This document shows, piece after piece, positions 18,149 to 27,597 of a stretch of 64,000 bases of DNA. Where the stretch lies: assembly GCA_016741995.1 (NCBI GenBank), contig JACVCO010000001.1, forward strand, positions 124,001 to 188,000. The letters are read 5' to 3'. Under the pieces are notes generated by a model that saw only the letters and a list, made by a program, of their open reading frames with translations, was not told the DNA's origin and made no database searches. The translations under genes were made by a program, and so were the position numbers. The first letter of the stretch is position 1; each line of letters starts with the position of its first letter. This DNA comes from Hydrogenophaga sp. GTDB lineage: Bacteria > Pseudomonadota > Gammaproteobacteria > Burkholderiales > Burkholderiaceae_C.

Positions 18149-20002
18149 TCACTCCACCGTCACGCTCTTCGCCAGGTTCCTCGGCTTGTCCACGTCCGTG
18201 CCCTTGGCCAGCGCGGTGTGATACGCCAGCAGCTGCAGCGGCACCACATGCAGGATGGGCGAGAGCGCACCGTAGTGCTCGGGCATGCGGATGACGTGGA
18301 TGCCTTCGCTGCTGGCAATGCGGGTGTCGGCGTCGGCCAGCACGTAGAGCACGCCGCCGCGCGCACGCACCTCCTGCATGTTGCTCTTGAGTTTTTCGAG
18401 CAGGGCGTCGTTGGGTGCCACCGTCACCACGGGCATCGCGGCCGTCACGAGCGCGAGCGGGCCGTGCTTGAGTTCGCCGGCGGGGTAGGCCTCGGCGTGG
18501 ATGTAGCTGATCTCCTTCAGCTTCAGGGCGCCTTCGAGGGCGATGGGGTAGTGCAGGCCGCGGCCCAGGAAGAGCGCGTTGTCCATGCGCGCGAAATCCT
18601 CGGCCCAGCTGATGATCTGTGGCTCGAGCGCCAGCACCGCCTGCAACGCCACGGGCAGGTGGCGCATGCGCTTGAGGTACTCGGCTTCATCCGTTTCGCC
18701 GAGATGGCCGCGCACCTGCGCGAGCGCGAGCGTGAGCAGGAACAGGCCCGCCAGTTGCGTGGTGAAGGCCTTGGTGGAGGCCACGCCGATCTCGACGCCG
18801 GCGCGCGTGATGTACGCGAGCTTGCATTCGCGCACCATGGCGCTGGTGGACACGTTGCAGATGGTCAGCGTGTGCGGCATGCCCAGGCCCTGCGCATGGC
18901 GCAGCGCGGCCAGGGTGTCGGCGGTTTCGCCGCTCTGGCTGATGGTGACGACGAGCGTGCGCGGGTCGGGCACGCTGGTGCGGTAGCGGTACTCGCTGGC
19001 CACCTCCACCTGCGTCGGAATTTTCGCGATCGATTCGAGCCAGTACTTGGCGGCGCAGCCGCTGTAGTAGCTGGTGCCGCAGGCCAGGATGAGCACGCGG
19101 TCGATCTCCTTGAACACGCGGTACGCCCCGTCGCCGAACAGCTCGGGTGTGATGCCGGCCACGCCTTCGAGCGTGTCGGCAATGGCACGCGGCTGCTCGA
19201 AGATCTCCTTCTGCATGTAGTGGCGGTAGGGGCCGAGCTCGGCCGCGCCGCTGTGCGCGTGCACGGTGCGCACCGGGCGCTGCGCGGCGTCGAGCGAGCG
19301 GCCTTCGCCATCGGCGATCCAGTAGCGGCCCATCTGCAGATCGACGAGGTCGCCCTCTTCCAGGTACACGATCTGGTCCGTCACGCCCGCGAGCGCCATC
19401 GCGTCGCTGGCCAGGAAGTGTTCGCCGTCGGCGCCCACGCCCAGCACCAGCGGCGAGCCGGCGCGCGCGCCCACCACGCGGTGCGGCTCGTCCTTGTGGA
19501 ACACGGCCAGGGCATAGGCGCCGTGCAGTTGTTTCACCGCGGCCTGCAGCGCAGCGAACACATCGCCGTCGTAGAGCGAATCGATCAGGTGCGCGATGAC
19601 CTCGGTGTCGGTCTGGCTCTCGAACACATAGCCCCGGGCCTGCAACGCGGCGCGCAGCTCGTCGTGGTTTTCGATGATGCCGTTGTGCACCAGGGCCACG
19701 CGGCCCGCCGCGCCGCTTTGCGCGCCCGGCCCGTGGCTGAAGTGCGGGTGCGCGTTGTGCACCGCCGGCGCGCCGTGGGTGGCCCAGCGCGTGTGCGCGA
19801 TGCCGGTGCCACTGGCAATGCCCTCCGTTTGCACCTGCTGGCCCAGTTCGGCCACGCGGGCCACGCTGCGCGCGCGCTTCAAGCCACCGCTGTGCACGGC
19901 CACGCCGCACGAGTCATAGCCGCGGTACTCCAGCCGCTGCAGGCCTTGAACCAGCACGGGCACGATGTCGCGCCCCGAAACCCCCGCCACGATGCCGCAC
20001 AT
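18149..20002 (-). CDS. glmS: Glutamine--fructose-6-phosphate aminotransferase (isomerising)
   Basis: Enzyme of 617 residues that makes glucosamine-6-phosphate from fructose-6-phosphate and glutamine, the first step of UDP-GlcNAc synthesis for peptidoglycan and LPS. The nucleophilic cysteine is residue 2 in [10 protein letters not shown], and the class II glutaminase pocket shows [11 protein letters not shown]. The C-terminal half has two SIS sugar-isomerase domains ([17 protein letters not shown]) and ends in KSVTVE, the usual GlmS terminus. It is divergent from an Lrp gene, and glmU, the later enzyme of the pathway, lies 1.5 kb away. I did not see a glmS ribozyme structure in the upstream gap. 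Confidence 0.97.
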   Translation of the reverse strand: MCGIVAGVSGRDIVPVLVQGLQRLEYRGYDSCGVAVHSGGLKRARSVARVAELGQQVQTEGIASGTGIAHTRWATHGAPAVHNAHPHFSHGPGAQSGAAGRVALVHNGIIENHDELRAALQARGYVFESQTDTEVIAHLIDSLYDGDVFAALQAAVKQLHGAYALAVFHKDEPHRVVGARAGSPLVLGVGADGEHFLASDAMALAGVTDQIVYLEEGDLVDLQMGRYWIADGEGRSLDAAQRPVRTVHAHSGAAELGPYRHYMQKEIFEQPRAIADTLEGVAGITPELFGDGAYRVFKEIDRVLILACGTSYYSGCAAKYWLESIAKIPTQVEVASEYRYRTSVPDPRTLVVTISQSGETADTLAALRHAQGLGMPHTLTICNVSTSAMVRECKLAYITRAGVEIGVASTKAFTTQLAGLFLLTLALAQVRGHLGETDEAEYLKRMRHLPVALQAVLALEPQIISWAEDFARMDNALFLGRGLHYPIALEGALKLKEISYIHAEAYPAGELKHGPLALVTAAMPVVTVAPNDALLEKLKSNMQEVRARGGVLYVLADADTRIASSEGIHVIRMPEHYGALSPILHVVPLQLLAYHTALAKGTDVDKPRNLAKSVTVE

Positions 20003-20137
20003 GAACGCCTCCGTTGTTTGAATGTGGGTGAATGCTAGAGATGTCGATATGAAATTAATGATCGATGTTTCTGTGAATCTGGCAATTTCGTTCACCTCAG
20101 TGCATGATCGCACTATTCATTCATTTCCATTAGAAGC
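20003..20137. promoter_or_regulatory. AT-rich divergent promoter region, glmS / Lrp
   Basis: A 135-bp region markedly richer in A and T than its flanks, between the divergent glmS and Lrp genes. It contains repeated ATTCATTCATTT-like and GATCGATG-like tracts suitable for Lrp binding. No long perfect palindrome is seen. Confidence 0.5.
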
Positions 20138-20629
20138 ATGGAAGAAATCGCCATCGACGCCATCGACCTGCGGCTGCTCGAGCTGCTGCAAGACGACGCC
20201 TCGCTCAGCAACCAAGCCCTCGCGGAGCGCGCCCACCTCTCGCCACCCACCTGCCTGCGCCGCGTCAAGCGCCTGCGCGAGCGCGGCCTGATCGCCCGCG
20301 AAGTCGCCCTGTTGAACGCCGATCGCCTGGCCCCGCTGCTGGGCCACGGCCTCACCGCGCTGGTGGAGGTGACGCTGGAGCGCCAGGGTGCCGAGGCGCT
20401 CGACGCCTTCGAACGGCGCGCCGTGGCCGAGCCGCGCGTTCAGCAGTGCTACCGCGTGAGCCCGGGGCCCGACTTCGTGCTGGTGGTGCGCTGCACCGAC
20501 ATGCCCGACTACCTGGCGCTCACCCAGCGCCTGTTCACGGGCGACGCCAACGTGCGCAACGTCAAGGGCTTCTTCAGCACCCGTTGCGCCAAGTTCGATC
20601 CGCGGCTGCCGCTCAGACCCTCGATGTGA
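20138..20629 (+). CDS. Lrp/AsnC-family transcriptional regulator
   Basis: Regulator of 163 residues with an N-terminal helix-turn-helix (LQDDASLSNQALAERAHLSP, about residues 18-37) and a C-terminal RAM/AsnC effector domain ending in the typical NVKGFFSTRCAKFD. It is divergent from glmS, so it is the likely regulator of amino-sugar synthesis or of a linked amino-acid signal. Lrp/glmS pairs of this kind recur in Burkholderiales, to my knowledge. Confidence 0.93.
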   Translation: MEEIAIDAIDLRLLELLQDDASLSNQALAERAHLSPPTCLRRVKRLRERGLIAREVALLNADRLAPLLGHGLTALVEVTLERQGAEALDAFERRAVAEPRVQQCYRVSPGPDFVLVVRCTDMPDYLALTQRLFTGDANVRNVKGFFSTRCAKFDPRLPLRPSM

Positions 20630-20784
20630 CCGAACGGCTTAAATACGCCGGGGAGTTCGCCTCAAAACGCACACTTCCGCGCACTGCGTCCACACATGGG
20701 TGTTGACGGATCGACGAGGGTGTAACAACCTCGCAACAAATCGCGCCATTCCGGGGATGATCGGCGCTTCAGGAGGTTTTACGC

Positions 20785-21513
20785 ATGGACATGGTGGTGA
20801 CGGGATCGGTGATTGCCGCGGTGGTGCTGGCGCTGTGCGTCTGGCTCTACCTGCGCTTCATGCGTTCCCAGGACGACGGCCGCGACGACCGCTTCGGCCC
20901 GGAGCGCATTCTCTCGGCCGAACAGGTGGCGATGCTTGACTACCTTCAGGACACGTTCCCCGGCCAGGTCGTGCTGCCCAACGTGTCCCTGGCGAACATG
21001 CTGTCGGTGCGGCGCGCGGGCAACAAGGCCGCGGCCAAGCAGCGCCTCAAGGAACACCGGGTGGATTTCGTGGTGTGCGCGCCCGACGGCCGCCCCACCT
21101 TCGCGTTCGACATCGAGCAGTACCACCTGAGCAACGCCGAGGCCAAGGCCCAGCGCGTGAAGGCGAAGAACCGCATCCTGAAGACGGCCGGGGTGCGCTT
21201 CCTGTTCCTCAAGAACGGCATCCACCGCATGCCCTCGCCGGCCGAGTTCCGCGCGCAACTCAACCTGGTGGAACTGCCCAAGCCCAAGGCCGCGCCCGCG
21301 CCCGCTCCGGTGGAGCGCGACAGCGTCATCAAGGACCTGGAAAGCCAGATGTCCACGCTGGACGACCGCTACGCCAACTCCGCTTACCGCGACTCCGAGG
21401 TGATGGGCCTGAGCGGTCTCATGAGCCTCGAAGACGAACTGGCCGCGCCGAAATCGCGCCAGGACCCGCGCCGCTACGACGGCGGCTCCTTCGACGTGCG
21501 CGGCGGGCGCTAA
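20785..21513 (+). CDS. DUF2726 membrane-anchored protein
   Basis: Protein of 242 residues with a strong AGGAGG ribosome-binding site. One N-terminal membrane helix (GSVIAAVVLALCVWLYLRF) is followed by a DUF2726 domain, a fold related to nuclease cores (VDFVVCAPDGRPTFAFDIE). The C-terminal third is charged and of low complexity (KPKAAPAPAPVERD). It lies between Lrp and glmU, converging on glmU with a 4-bp overlap of their ends. Its role is unknown. Confidence 0.82.
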   Translation: MDMVVTGSVIAAVVLALCVWLYLRFMRSQDDGRDDRFGPERILSAEQVAMLDYLQDTFPGQVVLPNVSLANMLSVRRAGNKAAAKQRLKEHRVDFVVCAPDGRPTFAFDIEQYHLSNAEAKAQRVKAKNRILKTAGVRFLFLKNGIHRMPSPAEFRAQLNLVELPKPKAAPAPAPVERDSVIKDLESQMSTLDDRYANSAYRDSEVMGLSGLMSLEDELAAPKSRQDPRRYDGGSFDVRGGR

Positions 21514-22916
21514 GCCTTCTTCTGCTTCTGTGGCCGCTGCCAGCCCGCGATGCTGGTCTGCCGGCCCCGCGCCACCGCCAGCGCACCGGGCTCGGTGCTC
21601 TTGGTGATGGTGGAGCCTGCGCCCACCGTGCCGCCGGCACCGATGGTGACCGGCGCCACCAGCACGCAGTTGCTGCCCACGTGCACATCGGCCCCGATCA
21701 CGGTGCGGTGCTTGTTCGCGCCGTCGTAATTGGCGGTGATGCTGCCGGCCCCGTAGTTCACGCGCTCACCCACGGTGGCATCGCCCAGGTAGGCCAGGTG
21801 GTTGGCCTTGGCGCCCGCGGCCAGGGTGCTGTTCTTCACCTCGACGAAGTTGCCGATGTGGACCTCGGCGCCCAGGTCGGCGCCGGGGCGCAGGCGCGCG
21901 AACGGGCCCACCAGCGCGCCCGGGCCCACGCGCACGCCGGCCGCTTCACCGTCCACGTGCGTGAACGGGTGGATCACCGCGCCCGCCTCGATGCGCGCGT
22001 TCGCGATCACGCAGTGCGCGCCGATGCGCACGCCATCGCCCAGTTCCACGCGGCCCTCGAACACGCAGTTGACGTCGATCTCCACGTCCTGCCCGCAGAC
22101 CAGTTGGCCGCGCACGTCGAAGCGCGCGGGGTCGGCCAGGCGCACGCCTTGCGCCATGAAGCCGTCGGCCAGGCGGCGCTGGTGCGCGCGTTCCAGTTCG
22201 GCCAGTTGCTGCGGGCTGTTCACGCCCGCCACCTGCACGGCGTCGGCGGTGGTGATCGCCCGCACCTCGCGGCCTTCGGCCACGGCGTGTTTCACCACGT
22301 CGGTCAGGTAGTACTCGCCCTGGCTGTTGTCGTTCGTGAGCCGGCCCAGCAGCCCCTTGAGCAGCGCGGCGGGCGCGGCCATCACGCCGCTGTACCACTC
22401 GGTGATGCGGCGCTGCGCGTCGTTCGCGTCCTTGTGCTCGACGATGGCCTGCACCGATCGCGTGGCGTCGCTGGTGCGCACGATGCGGCCGTAACCGGTG
22501 GCGTCTTCGCCGGTGTCGACGCTGAGTAGCGCCAGGTGCTGCCCGGCGCTGGCCTGCAGCAGCTTCTGCAGCGTGGCGGGCTCGATCAGGGGCACATCGC
22601 CGTTGAGCACCAGCACGACGCCGTCGTCGGCCAGCACCGGCACCGCCTGCTGCACCGCGTGGCCGGTGCCCAGTTGCGGCTCCTGCCGCACGAAGCGCAG
22701 CGCGGTGCCCGCGGGCGCCTGCAGGCCGGCTTCCACCTGCTCGGCGCCGTGGCCCGTGATGACCACCACCGAGCGCGCGGATAACCCCGCGGCGCAATCG
22801 ATCACATGCTGCGCCAGCGCACGGCCGCCCAGGCAGTGCAACACTTTGGGCCGCTGGCTCTTCATGCGCGTGCCCTTGCCCGCGGCCATCACCACCACAT
22901 CCACCGGTAACGACAT
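21510..22916 (-). CDS. glmU: Bifunctional N-acetylglucosamine-1-phosphate uridyltransferase / glucosamine-1-phosphate acetyltransferase
   Basis: Enzyme of 468 residues making UDP-GlcNAc. The N-terminal nucleotidyltransferase domain shows VVVMAAGKGTRMKSQRPKVL and NGDVPLIEP. The C-terminal half has a left-handed beta-helix with hexapeptide repeats (GPGALVGPFARLRPGADL) and the acetyltransferase site in NYDGANKHRT. The start MSLPVD at 22916 is preceded by GAGGTG. The codon overlaps head-to-head with the next gene. Together with glmS it makes this locus an amino-sugar cluster. Confidence 0.97.
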   Translation of the reverse strand: MSLPVDVVVMAAGKGTRMKSQRPKVLHCLGGRALAQHVIDCAAGLSARSVVVITGHGAEQVEAGLQAPAGTALRFVRQEPQLGTGHAVQQAVPVLADDGVVLVLNGDVPLIEPATLQKLLQASAGQHLALLSVDTGEDATGYGRIVRTSDATRSVQAIVEHKDANDAQRRITEWYSGVMAAPAALLKGLLGRLTNDNSQGEYYLTDVVKHAVAEGREVRAITTADAVQVAGVNSPQQLAELERAHQRRLADGFMAQGVRLADPARFDVRGQLVCGQDVEIDVNCVFEGRVELGDGVRIGAHCVIANARIEAGAVIHPFTHVDGEAAGVRVGPGALVGPFARLRPGADLGAEVHIGNFVEVKNSTLAAGAKANHLAYLGDATVGERVNYGAGSITANYDGANKHRTVIGADVHVGSNCVLVAPVTIGAGGTVGAGSTITKSTEPGALAVARGRQTSIAGWQRPQKQKKA

Positions 22917-23823
22917 GAACACCTCTTTCGCGATCGACAGGCGCGCCCGCTGGAGCGGCGCCGGGTTGCGGCGGATTATCGCCCGCACCCTCGTGGTGCT
23001 TGGCGCGGTCGCGGCGCTCACGGCCTGCACCGCGGCCCGCCTGGCTTACAACCAGGCCCCCACGCTCAGCTACTGGTGGCTCGACAGCCATTTCGATTTC
23101 GACGACGGGCAGTCCCTGCAGGTGCGCGACGACATCGGCGCGTTCTTCGCCTGGCACCGGCGCGAGGAACTGCCCACCTACGCGGGCCTGCTGCGCCAAT
23201 GGCAGGGCATGGCGCAGCGCGACATCACCACCGACGAAGCCTGCGGCCAGTTCGAGACCATCCGCGCGCGCCTGGCCGTGGCGGGCGATCGCGTGATCGA
23301 CCCGCTGGCGCGCCTGGCCCCGCAGCTCACCCCCGCACAGCTGGAGCACCTGCAGCGCCGCCAGGCGCGCAGCAACGACGAGTTCGAGCGCGATTTCCTG
23401 CGCGGCACCCCCGAGCAACGCCTGCAACGCCGGCTCGACAACACCGTGTCGCGCAGCGAACGCTTCTACGGCACGCTGAGCGAACCCCAGCGCCAGTTGC
23501 TGCGCCGCTGGCTGGTGGATTCGCCGTGGGAGCCGCAGCGTACGCAGGCCGAGCGCCAGCGCCGCCAGGCCGATCTGCTGCAGACCCTGCGCCGGGCCCA
23601 GGCCGAGCCCGCGCAGGCCCCGGCCGCGCTGCGCGCCCACCTCGACCGCCTGATGCGCTCGCCCACGCCGGGCTACCAGGCGCACAGCGAGGCCGGCGTG
23701 CGCCACGGCTGCGCGCAGTTCGCGGCCCTGCACAACAGCACCACGCCCGCGCAGCGCGAGAACGCCGTGCGCGAACTGCAAAGCTACGAACGCGACCTGC
23801 AGACGCTGAGCGCCCAGCGCTGA
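22915..23823 (+). CDS. DUF6279 lipoprotein
   Basis: Predicted lipoprotein of 302 residues (from ATG at 22915) with a lipobox ALTAC at Cys38. A TTG at 22966, preceded by GGAG, would shorten the signal peptide to a more usual 21-residue form and is a serious alternative. The mature part opens with ARLAYNQAPTLSYWWLDSHFDFDD, the hallmark of DUF6279, and is otherwise helical and rich in Arg and Gln. The first ATG overlaps the glmU ATG inside a CATG. Function unknown. Confidence 0.8.
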   Translation: MNTSFAIDRRARWSGAGLRRIIARTLVVLGAVAALTACTAARLAYNQAPTLSYWWLDSHFDFDDGQSLQVRDDIGAFFAWHRREELPTYAGLLRQWQGMAQRDITTDEACGQFETIRARLAVAGDRVIDPLARLAPQLTPAQLEHLQRRQARSNDEFERDFLRGTPEQRLQRRLDNTVSRSERFYGTLSEPQRQLLRRWLVDSPWEPQRTQAERQRRQADLLQTLRRAQAEPAQAPAALRAHLDRLMRSPTPGYQAHSEAGVRHGCAQFAALHNSTTPAQRENAVRELQSYERDLQTLSAQR

Positions 23824-23890
23824 ACCCGGCTTCACCACGTTTTGGTGCGTGCCGCGCACCGCGAACGCCCGCGCGCGCACATCGGCAGTG

Positions 23891-23916
23891 CATCAGGCTT
23901 GCATACAAGCTTGATG
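23891..23916. promoter_or_regulatory. 26-bp dyad upstream of GntR gene
   Basis: The inner arms GCTTG and CAAGC flank CATA, and the outer arms CATCA and TGATG continue the symmetry with one mismatched pair between. The core CTTGCATACAAG resembles operators of GntR/FCD regulators. It lies 34 bp before the GntR start and would allow autoregulation and control of the coupled ABC operon. Confidence 0.75.
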
Positions 23917-23950
23917 TGGCGGTGGCACGGATCTGGCATGCAAGCGCGCC

Positions 23951-24703
23951 ATGGTCAGTTCCACCGACATCGCCCAGCGCATCGTCGCCGCCATCCTGGC
24001 GCAGCGCCTGGCCCCCGGCACGCGCCTGGGTGAGCAGAACCTGTCGATGCTGTTTGACTGCAGCCGCACGCTGGTGCGCGAAGCGCTGGTGCGCCTGGCC
24101 GCGCGCGGCATCGTCACCGTGAGTTCGCGCCGCGGCTGGTATGTGGTGCAGCCTTCGCACGAAGAAGCGCGCGAGGCCTTCGAGGCGCGCCGGGTGATCG
24201 AGACCGGGCTCATCCGCAGCAACGGCCGCGTCGACAAGGCCGCGCTCAAGCGGCTGCGCCAGCACATCCGCCAGGAGCAGGCCGCCCTCAAGGGCGACGA
24301 CGTGGGCCAGCGCAGCTACCTGCTCGGGGATTTCCATGTCTGCCTGGCCGAGTGCCTGGGCAACCAGTTGCTGGCCGAGACGCTGCGCGACTTCACCGCA
24401 CGCACCACGCTCATCGCCATGCTCTACCAGAGCTCGCACGACGCCGTGCAGTCCTGTGCCGATCACGTGCAGATCGTCGAGGCGCTCGAGCGCGGCGACG
24501 TGAGCGCCGCCGAAACCCTGATGGCCGCGCACATCGGCCAGGTGCAGGCCGCCCTGCGCCTGAGCGCGCCCACCGACCCCCTGGCCGACCTGCGCGAGGC
24601 GCTCGCGCCGGTGCGCGACGCCGCGCCTCCGGCCAAGGGCGCCCGCAAGCCCAAGACCCCTTCATCCCCCGACCGCGAAACCTACCTAGGAGCCCTGCTA
24701 TGA
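23951..24703 (+). CDS. GntR-family (FCD domain) transcriptional regulator
   Basis: Regulator of 250 residues with an N-terminal GntR winged helix (AQRLAPGTRLGEQNLSMLFD; wing SSRRGWYVV) and an FCD effector domain. The last 35 residues are a basic, proline-rich tail. Its stop overlaps the following binding-protein gene by 4 bp, so it is translated with the transporter operon rather than only being divergent from it, an autoregulated layout. The ligand is probably the imported amino acid or related compound. Confidence 0.9.
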   Translation: MVSSTDIAQRIVAAILAQRLAPGTRLGEQNLSMLFDCSRTLVREALVRLAARGIVTVSSRRGWYVVQPSHEEAREAFEARRVIETGLIRSNGRVDKAALKRLRQHIRQEQAALKGDDVGQRSYLLGDFHVCLAECLGNQLLAETLRDFTARTTLIAMLYQSSHDAVQSCADHVQIVEALERGDVSAAETLMAAHIGQVQAALRLSAPTDPLADLREALAPVRDAAPPAKGARKPKTPSSPDRETYLGALL

Positions 24704-25491
24704 ACCCCGTGCAACGCCGCGCCGTCCTCTTCACTGTTCTCGCTGCGGCGTTGGCCGCGGGCCACGCGCAGGCGCAGACCGCGCTCGACGCCGTGATGAA
24801 GGACAAGCTCATCAAGATCGCCGTGCCCACGGACTTCCCGCCCTACGGCTTCGTCGGTATCGACCTCAAGCCGCAGGGCCTGGACGTGGACACCGCCAAC
24901 CTCATCGCCAGCAAGCTCGGCGTGAAGGTGGAGCTGGTGCCCGTGACCAGCGCCAACCGCATCCCCTACCTGCAGACCAAGAAAGCCGACCTGGTGATCT
25001 CCACGCTCGGCAAGAACCCCGATCGCGAGAAGGTGATCGACTTCACCGTGGCGTATTCGCCTTTCTTCCAGGCCGTGTACGGGCCCAAGAGCGCGGCGCT
25101 GGCCGACTTCAATGCGCTCGGTGGCAAGAGCATCGCCGTCACGCGCGGCGCCATCGAAGACCAGGAACTCACCAAGATCGCGCCGGCCAGCACCGACATC
25201 AAGCGCTTCGAGGACAACAACGCCACCGTGTCGGCCTTCGTGTCGGGCCAGACGCAATTCATCGCCACCGGCGTGTCCGTGGCGGACAACATGATCAAGC
25301 GCAACCCCGCACTGGGCGCCGAGTACAAGCTGCTGCTGAAAGACAGCCCCAACTTCATTGGCGTGGCCAAGGGCGAAGACGCGCTGCGCACCAAGGTCAA
25401 CGAGATCATCCTCGCGGCCAAGAAGGCCGGCGAGCTCGACACGCTCGCCAAGAAGTGGCTCGGCCGCCCGGCCGGCACGCTGCCCGAGTAA
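24700..25491 (+). CDS. Polar amino-acid ABC transporter substrate-binding protein
   Basis: Periplasmic binding protein of 263 residues with a signal peptide ending at AQA (about residue 25). The family 3 solute-binding fold is visible in IAVPTDFPPYGFVG and in PDREKVIDFTVAYSPFFQAVY. It starts in a 4-bp overlap with the GntR gene and is followed by two permeases and an ATPase, a complete polar amino-acid importer. The specific amino acid is not known. Confidence 0.92.
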   Translation: MNPVQRRAVLFTVLAAALAAGHAQAQTALDAVMKDKLIKIAVPTDFPPYGFVGIDLKPQGLDVDTANLIASKLGVKVELVPVTSANRIPYLQTKKADLVISTLGKNPDREKVIDFTVAYSPFFQAVYGPKSAALADFNALGGKSIAVTRGAIEDQELTKIAPASTDIKRFEDNNATVSAFVSGQTQFIATGVSVADNMIKRNPALGAEYKLLLKDSPNFIGVAKGEDALRTKVNEIILAAKKAGELDTLAKKWLGRPAGTLPE

Positions 25492-25522
25492 CACGCCGCA
25501 CACGCACTGAGACGACGCCACC

Positions 25523-26194
25523 ATGGGCATCGAACTCGACTTCCTGGCCGTGCTCGCGCAGTGGCCGCTGCTGCTCAAGGGCATGGCCTGGACGCTCGGG
25601 CTCACCGCCGTCTCGGCCGTGCTGGGCGTGGCGCTTGGCGTGGCCTGCGCCTGGGCCCGCACCGACGGGCCGGCGCCGCTGGGCTGGCTCGCGGCCACCT
25701 ACGTGGAGCTGATCCGCAACACGCCCTTCATCGTGCAGCTGTTCTTCGTGTTCTTCGGCCTGCCCGCGGCGGGCGTGAAGCTCACGCCCGAACTGGCTTC
25801 GGTGATCGCGATGGTGATCAACCTCGGGGCCTACGCGGCAGAGATCATTCGCGCGGGCGTGGAGGCCACGCCGCGCGGCCAGTTCGAGGCCGCGGCCAGC
25901 CTGGCGCTGTCGCGCGCGCAGACCTTCGTGCACGTGGTGCTGCCGCCCGCGCTGCGCAAGGTCTGGCCCGCGCTCACGAGCCAGATCATCATCGTGATGC
26001 TGGGCTCGGCCGTGTGCGGGCAGATCGCCACCGAAGAACTGAGCTACGCGGCGAACCTGATCCAGAGCCGCAACTTCCGCGCCTTCGAGGCCTTCATCAT
26101 CGCCACCGCGCTGTACCTGCTGCTGTCGATCGGCGTGCGCGCCCTGCTCAACTGGCTGGGCCCGCGTTTCCTGTTCGGAGGCCGCCGTGGTTGA
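25523..26194 (+). CDS. Polar amino-acid ABC transporter permease
   Basis: Inner-membrane permease of 223 residues. The HisM/GlnP-type features are the segment TYVELIRNTPFIVQLFFVFF and the EAA loop region GQFEAAASLALSRAQTFVHV. It is the first of two permeases of the operon, which probably form a heterodimer. Its stop overlaps the start of the second permease by 8 bp. Confidence 0.93.
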   Translation: MGIELDFLAVLAQWPLLLKGMAWTLGLTAVSAVLGVALGVACAWARTDGPAPLGWLAATYVELIRNTPFIVQLFFVFFGLPAAGVKLTPELASVIAMVINLGAYAAEIIRAGVEATPRGQFEAAASLALSRAQTFVHVVLPPALRKVWPALTSQIIIVMLGSAVCGQIATEELSYAANLIQSRNFRAFEAFIIATALYLLLSIGVRALLNWLGPRFLFGGRRG

Positions 26195-26837
26195 TTTCTC
26201 CCTGTGGGACATCGTGCGCAACCTCCTGCTGGCCGCGCGCTGGACGGTGGTGCTCTCGTTGATCGCCTTCGTCGGCGGCGGCCTCGTGGGCCTGTTGCTG
26301 CTCGTGGCGCGCACCGCGCGCTGGCCCGGCGCCATGGCCTTCGTCAAAGGCTACGTGCAACTGTTCCAGGGCACGCCGCTGCTGATGCAGCTGTTCCTGG
26401 CCTATTTCGGCCTGGCGCTGTTCGGCTTCCAGACATCGGCCTGGGTGGCCGCTTCGCTCGCACTCACGCTCTACACCAGCGCCTTCCTGGTGGAGATCTG
26501 GCGCGGCTGCGTGGAAGCCGTGCCCAAGGGCCAGTGGGAAGCGGCGCAGAGCCTGGCCCTGAACTTCGGCGAACAACTGCGCCACGTGATCCTGCCGCAG
26601 GCGCGGCGCATCGCCATCGCGCCCACGGTGGGGTTTCTGGTGCAGGTCATCAAGGGCACGGCGCTGGCCTCGGTGATCGGCTTCGTCGAGCTCACCAAGG
26701 CCGGCACCATGATCACCAACGCCACCTTCGCCCCCTTCCTCGTCTACAGCTGCGTCGCGCTCATGTACTTCGCGCTGTGCTTCCCCGTGAGCTGGTACGC
26801 CCGCACGCTCGAAAGGAAACTGAATGCCCGCCGTTGA
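26187..26837 (+). CDS. Polar amino-acid ABC transporter permease
   Basis: Second permease, 216 residues, with a GTG start preceded by GGAGG. The conserved QLFQGTPLLMQLFLAYFGL segment and the EAA loop GQWEAAQSLALNFGEQLRHV match the family. It overlaps the ATPase gene that follows by 14 bp, consistent with coupled translation. Confidence 0.93.
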   Translation: MVDFSLWDIVRNLLLAARWTVVLSLIAFVGGGLVGLLLLVARTARWPGAMAFVKGYVQLFQGTPLLMQLFLAYFGLALFGFQTSAWVAASLALTLYTSAFLVEIWRGCVEAVPKGQWEAAQSLALNFGEQLRHVILPQARRIAIAPTVGFLVQVIKGTALASVIGFVELTKAGTMITNATFAPFLVYSCVALMYFALCFPVSWYARTLERKLNARR

Positions 26838-27597
26838 AACCACCGCCGCACCCGCGGCCACCGGCCACGCCATCGTGCAGATCGGCGCCTTGCGCAAGGC
26901 CTATGGCGCCAACGAAGTCCTCAAGGGCATCGACCTCGACGTGAAACGCGGCGAGGTGGTGGCCATCATCGGCAAGAGCGGCTCGGGCAAGAGCACGCTG
27001 TTGCGGTGCATCAACGGGCTGGAAGTGTTCCAGTCGGGCACGCTCACGGTGGACGGCCAGCCGCTGCGCCACGGCGACGCCGCGGCCATGCGCGAACTGC
27101 GTCAGCACGTGGGCATGATCTTCCAGAACTTCAACCTGTTCCCGCACCTGAGCGTGGGCCGCAACGTGATGCTGGCGCCCTCGCTGGTGAAGAAGGCGCT
27201 GGAAGCGCCCAACGCGGAGCGCGCGCGCAAGCTGCTGGAGCGCGTGGGCCTGGCCGACAAGTTCGACGCCTTCCCCGACCAGCTCTCAGGCGGCCAGCAG
27301 CAGCGCGTGGCCATTGCGCGCGCGCTGGCCATGCAGCCCAGCGTGCTGCTGTGCGACGAGATCACCTCGGCGCTCGACCCCGAACTCGTGGGCGAGGTGT
27401 TGCAGGTGGTGGAGTCGCTCGCCAACGAAGGCATGACGCTGCTGATGGTCACGCACGAAATGAATTTCGCGCGCAAGGTGAGCGACCGCGTGATCTTCAT
27501 GCACCAGGGCCGCGTGCACGAGATCGGCCCGCCCGATCAGCTGTTCGGCAGCCCCACGACGCCGGAACTCAAGCAGTTCCTGGCGTCAGTGCACTGA
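26824..27597 (+). CDS. Polar amino-acid ABC transporter ATP-binding protein
   Basis: ATPase of 257 residues of the polar amino-acid family (GlnQ/HisP-like). The Walker A motif is GKSGSGKST, the signature LSGGQQQR, and the Walker B/D-loop region [11 protein letters not shown]. An N-terminal extension of about 20 residues precedes the domain. It completes the operon of GntR, binding protein and two permeases. It converges on the SLC13-type permease gene with a 12-bp overlap. Confidence 0.95.
   Translation: MPAVETTAAPAATGHAIVQIGALRKAYGANEVLKGIDLDVKRGEVVAIIGKSGSGKSTLLRCINGLEVFQSGTLTVDGQPLRHGDAAAMRELRQHVGMIFQNFNLFPHLSVGRNVMLAPSLVKKALEAPNAERARKLLERVGLADKFDAFPDQLSGGQQQRVAIARALAMQPSVLLCDEITSALDPELVGEVLQVVESLANEGMTLLMVTHEMNFARKVSDRVIFMHQGRVHEIGPPDQLFGSPTTPELKQFLASVH

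Noticed and set aside
20003-20137. glmS ribozyme or riboswitch upstream of glmS
   Set aside because: No conserved ribozyme core is visible, the gap is short, and such ribozymes are known from Gram-positive bacteria.
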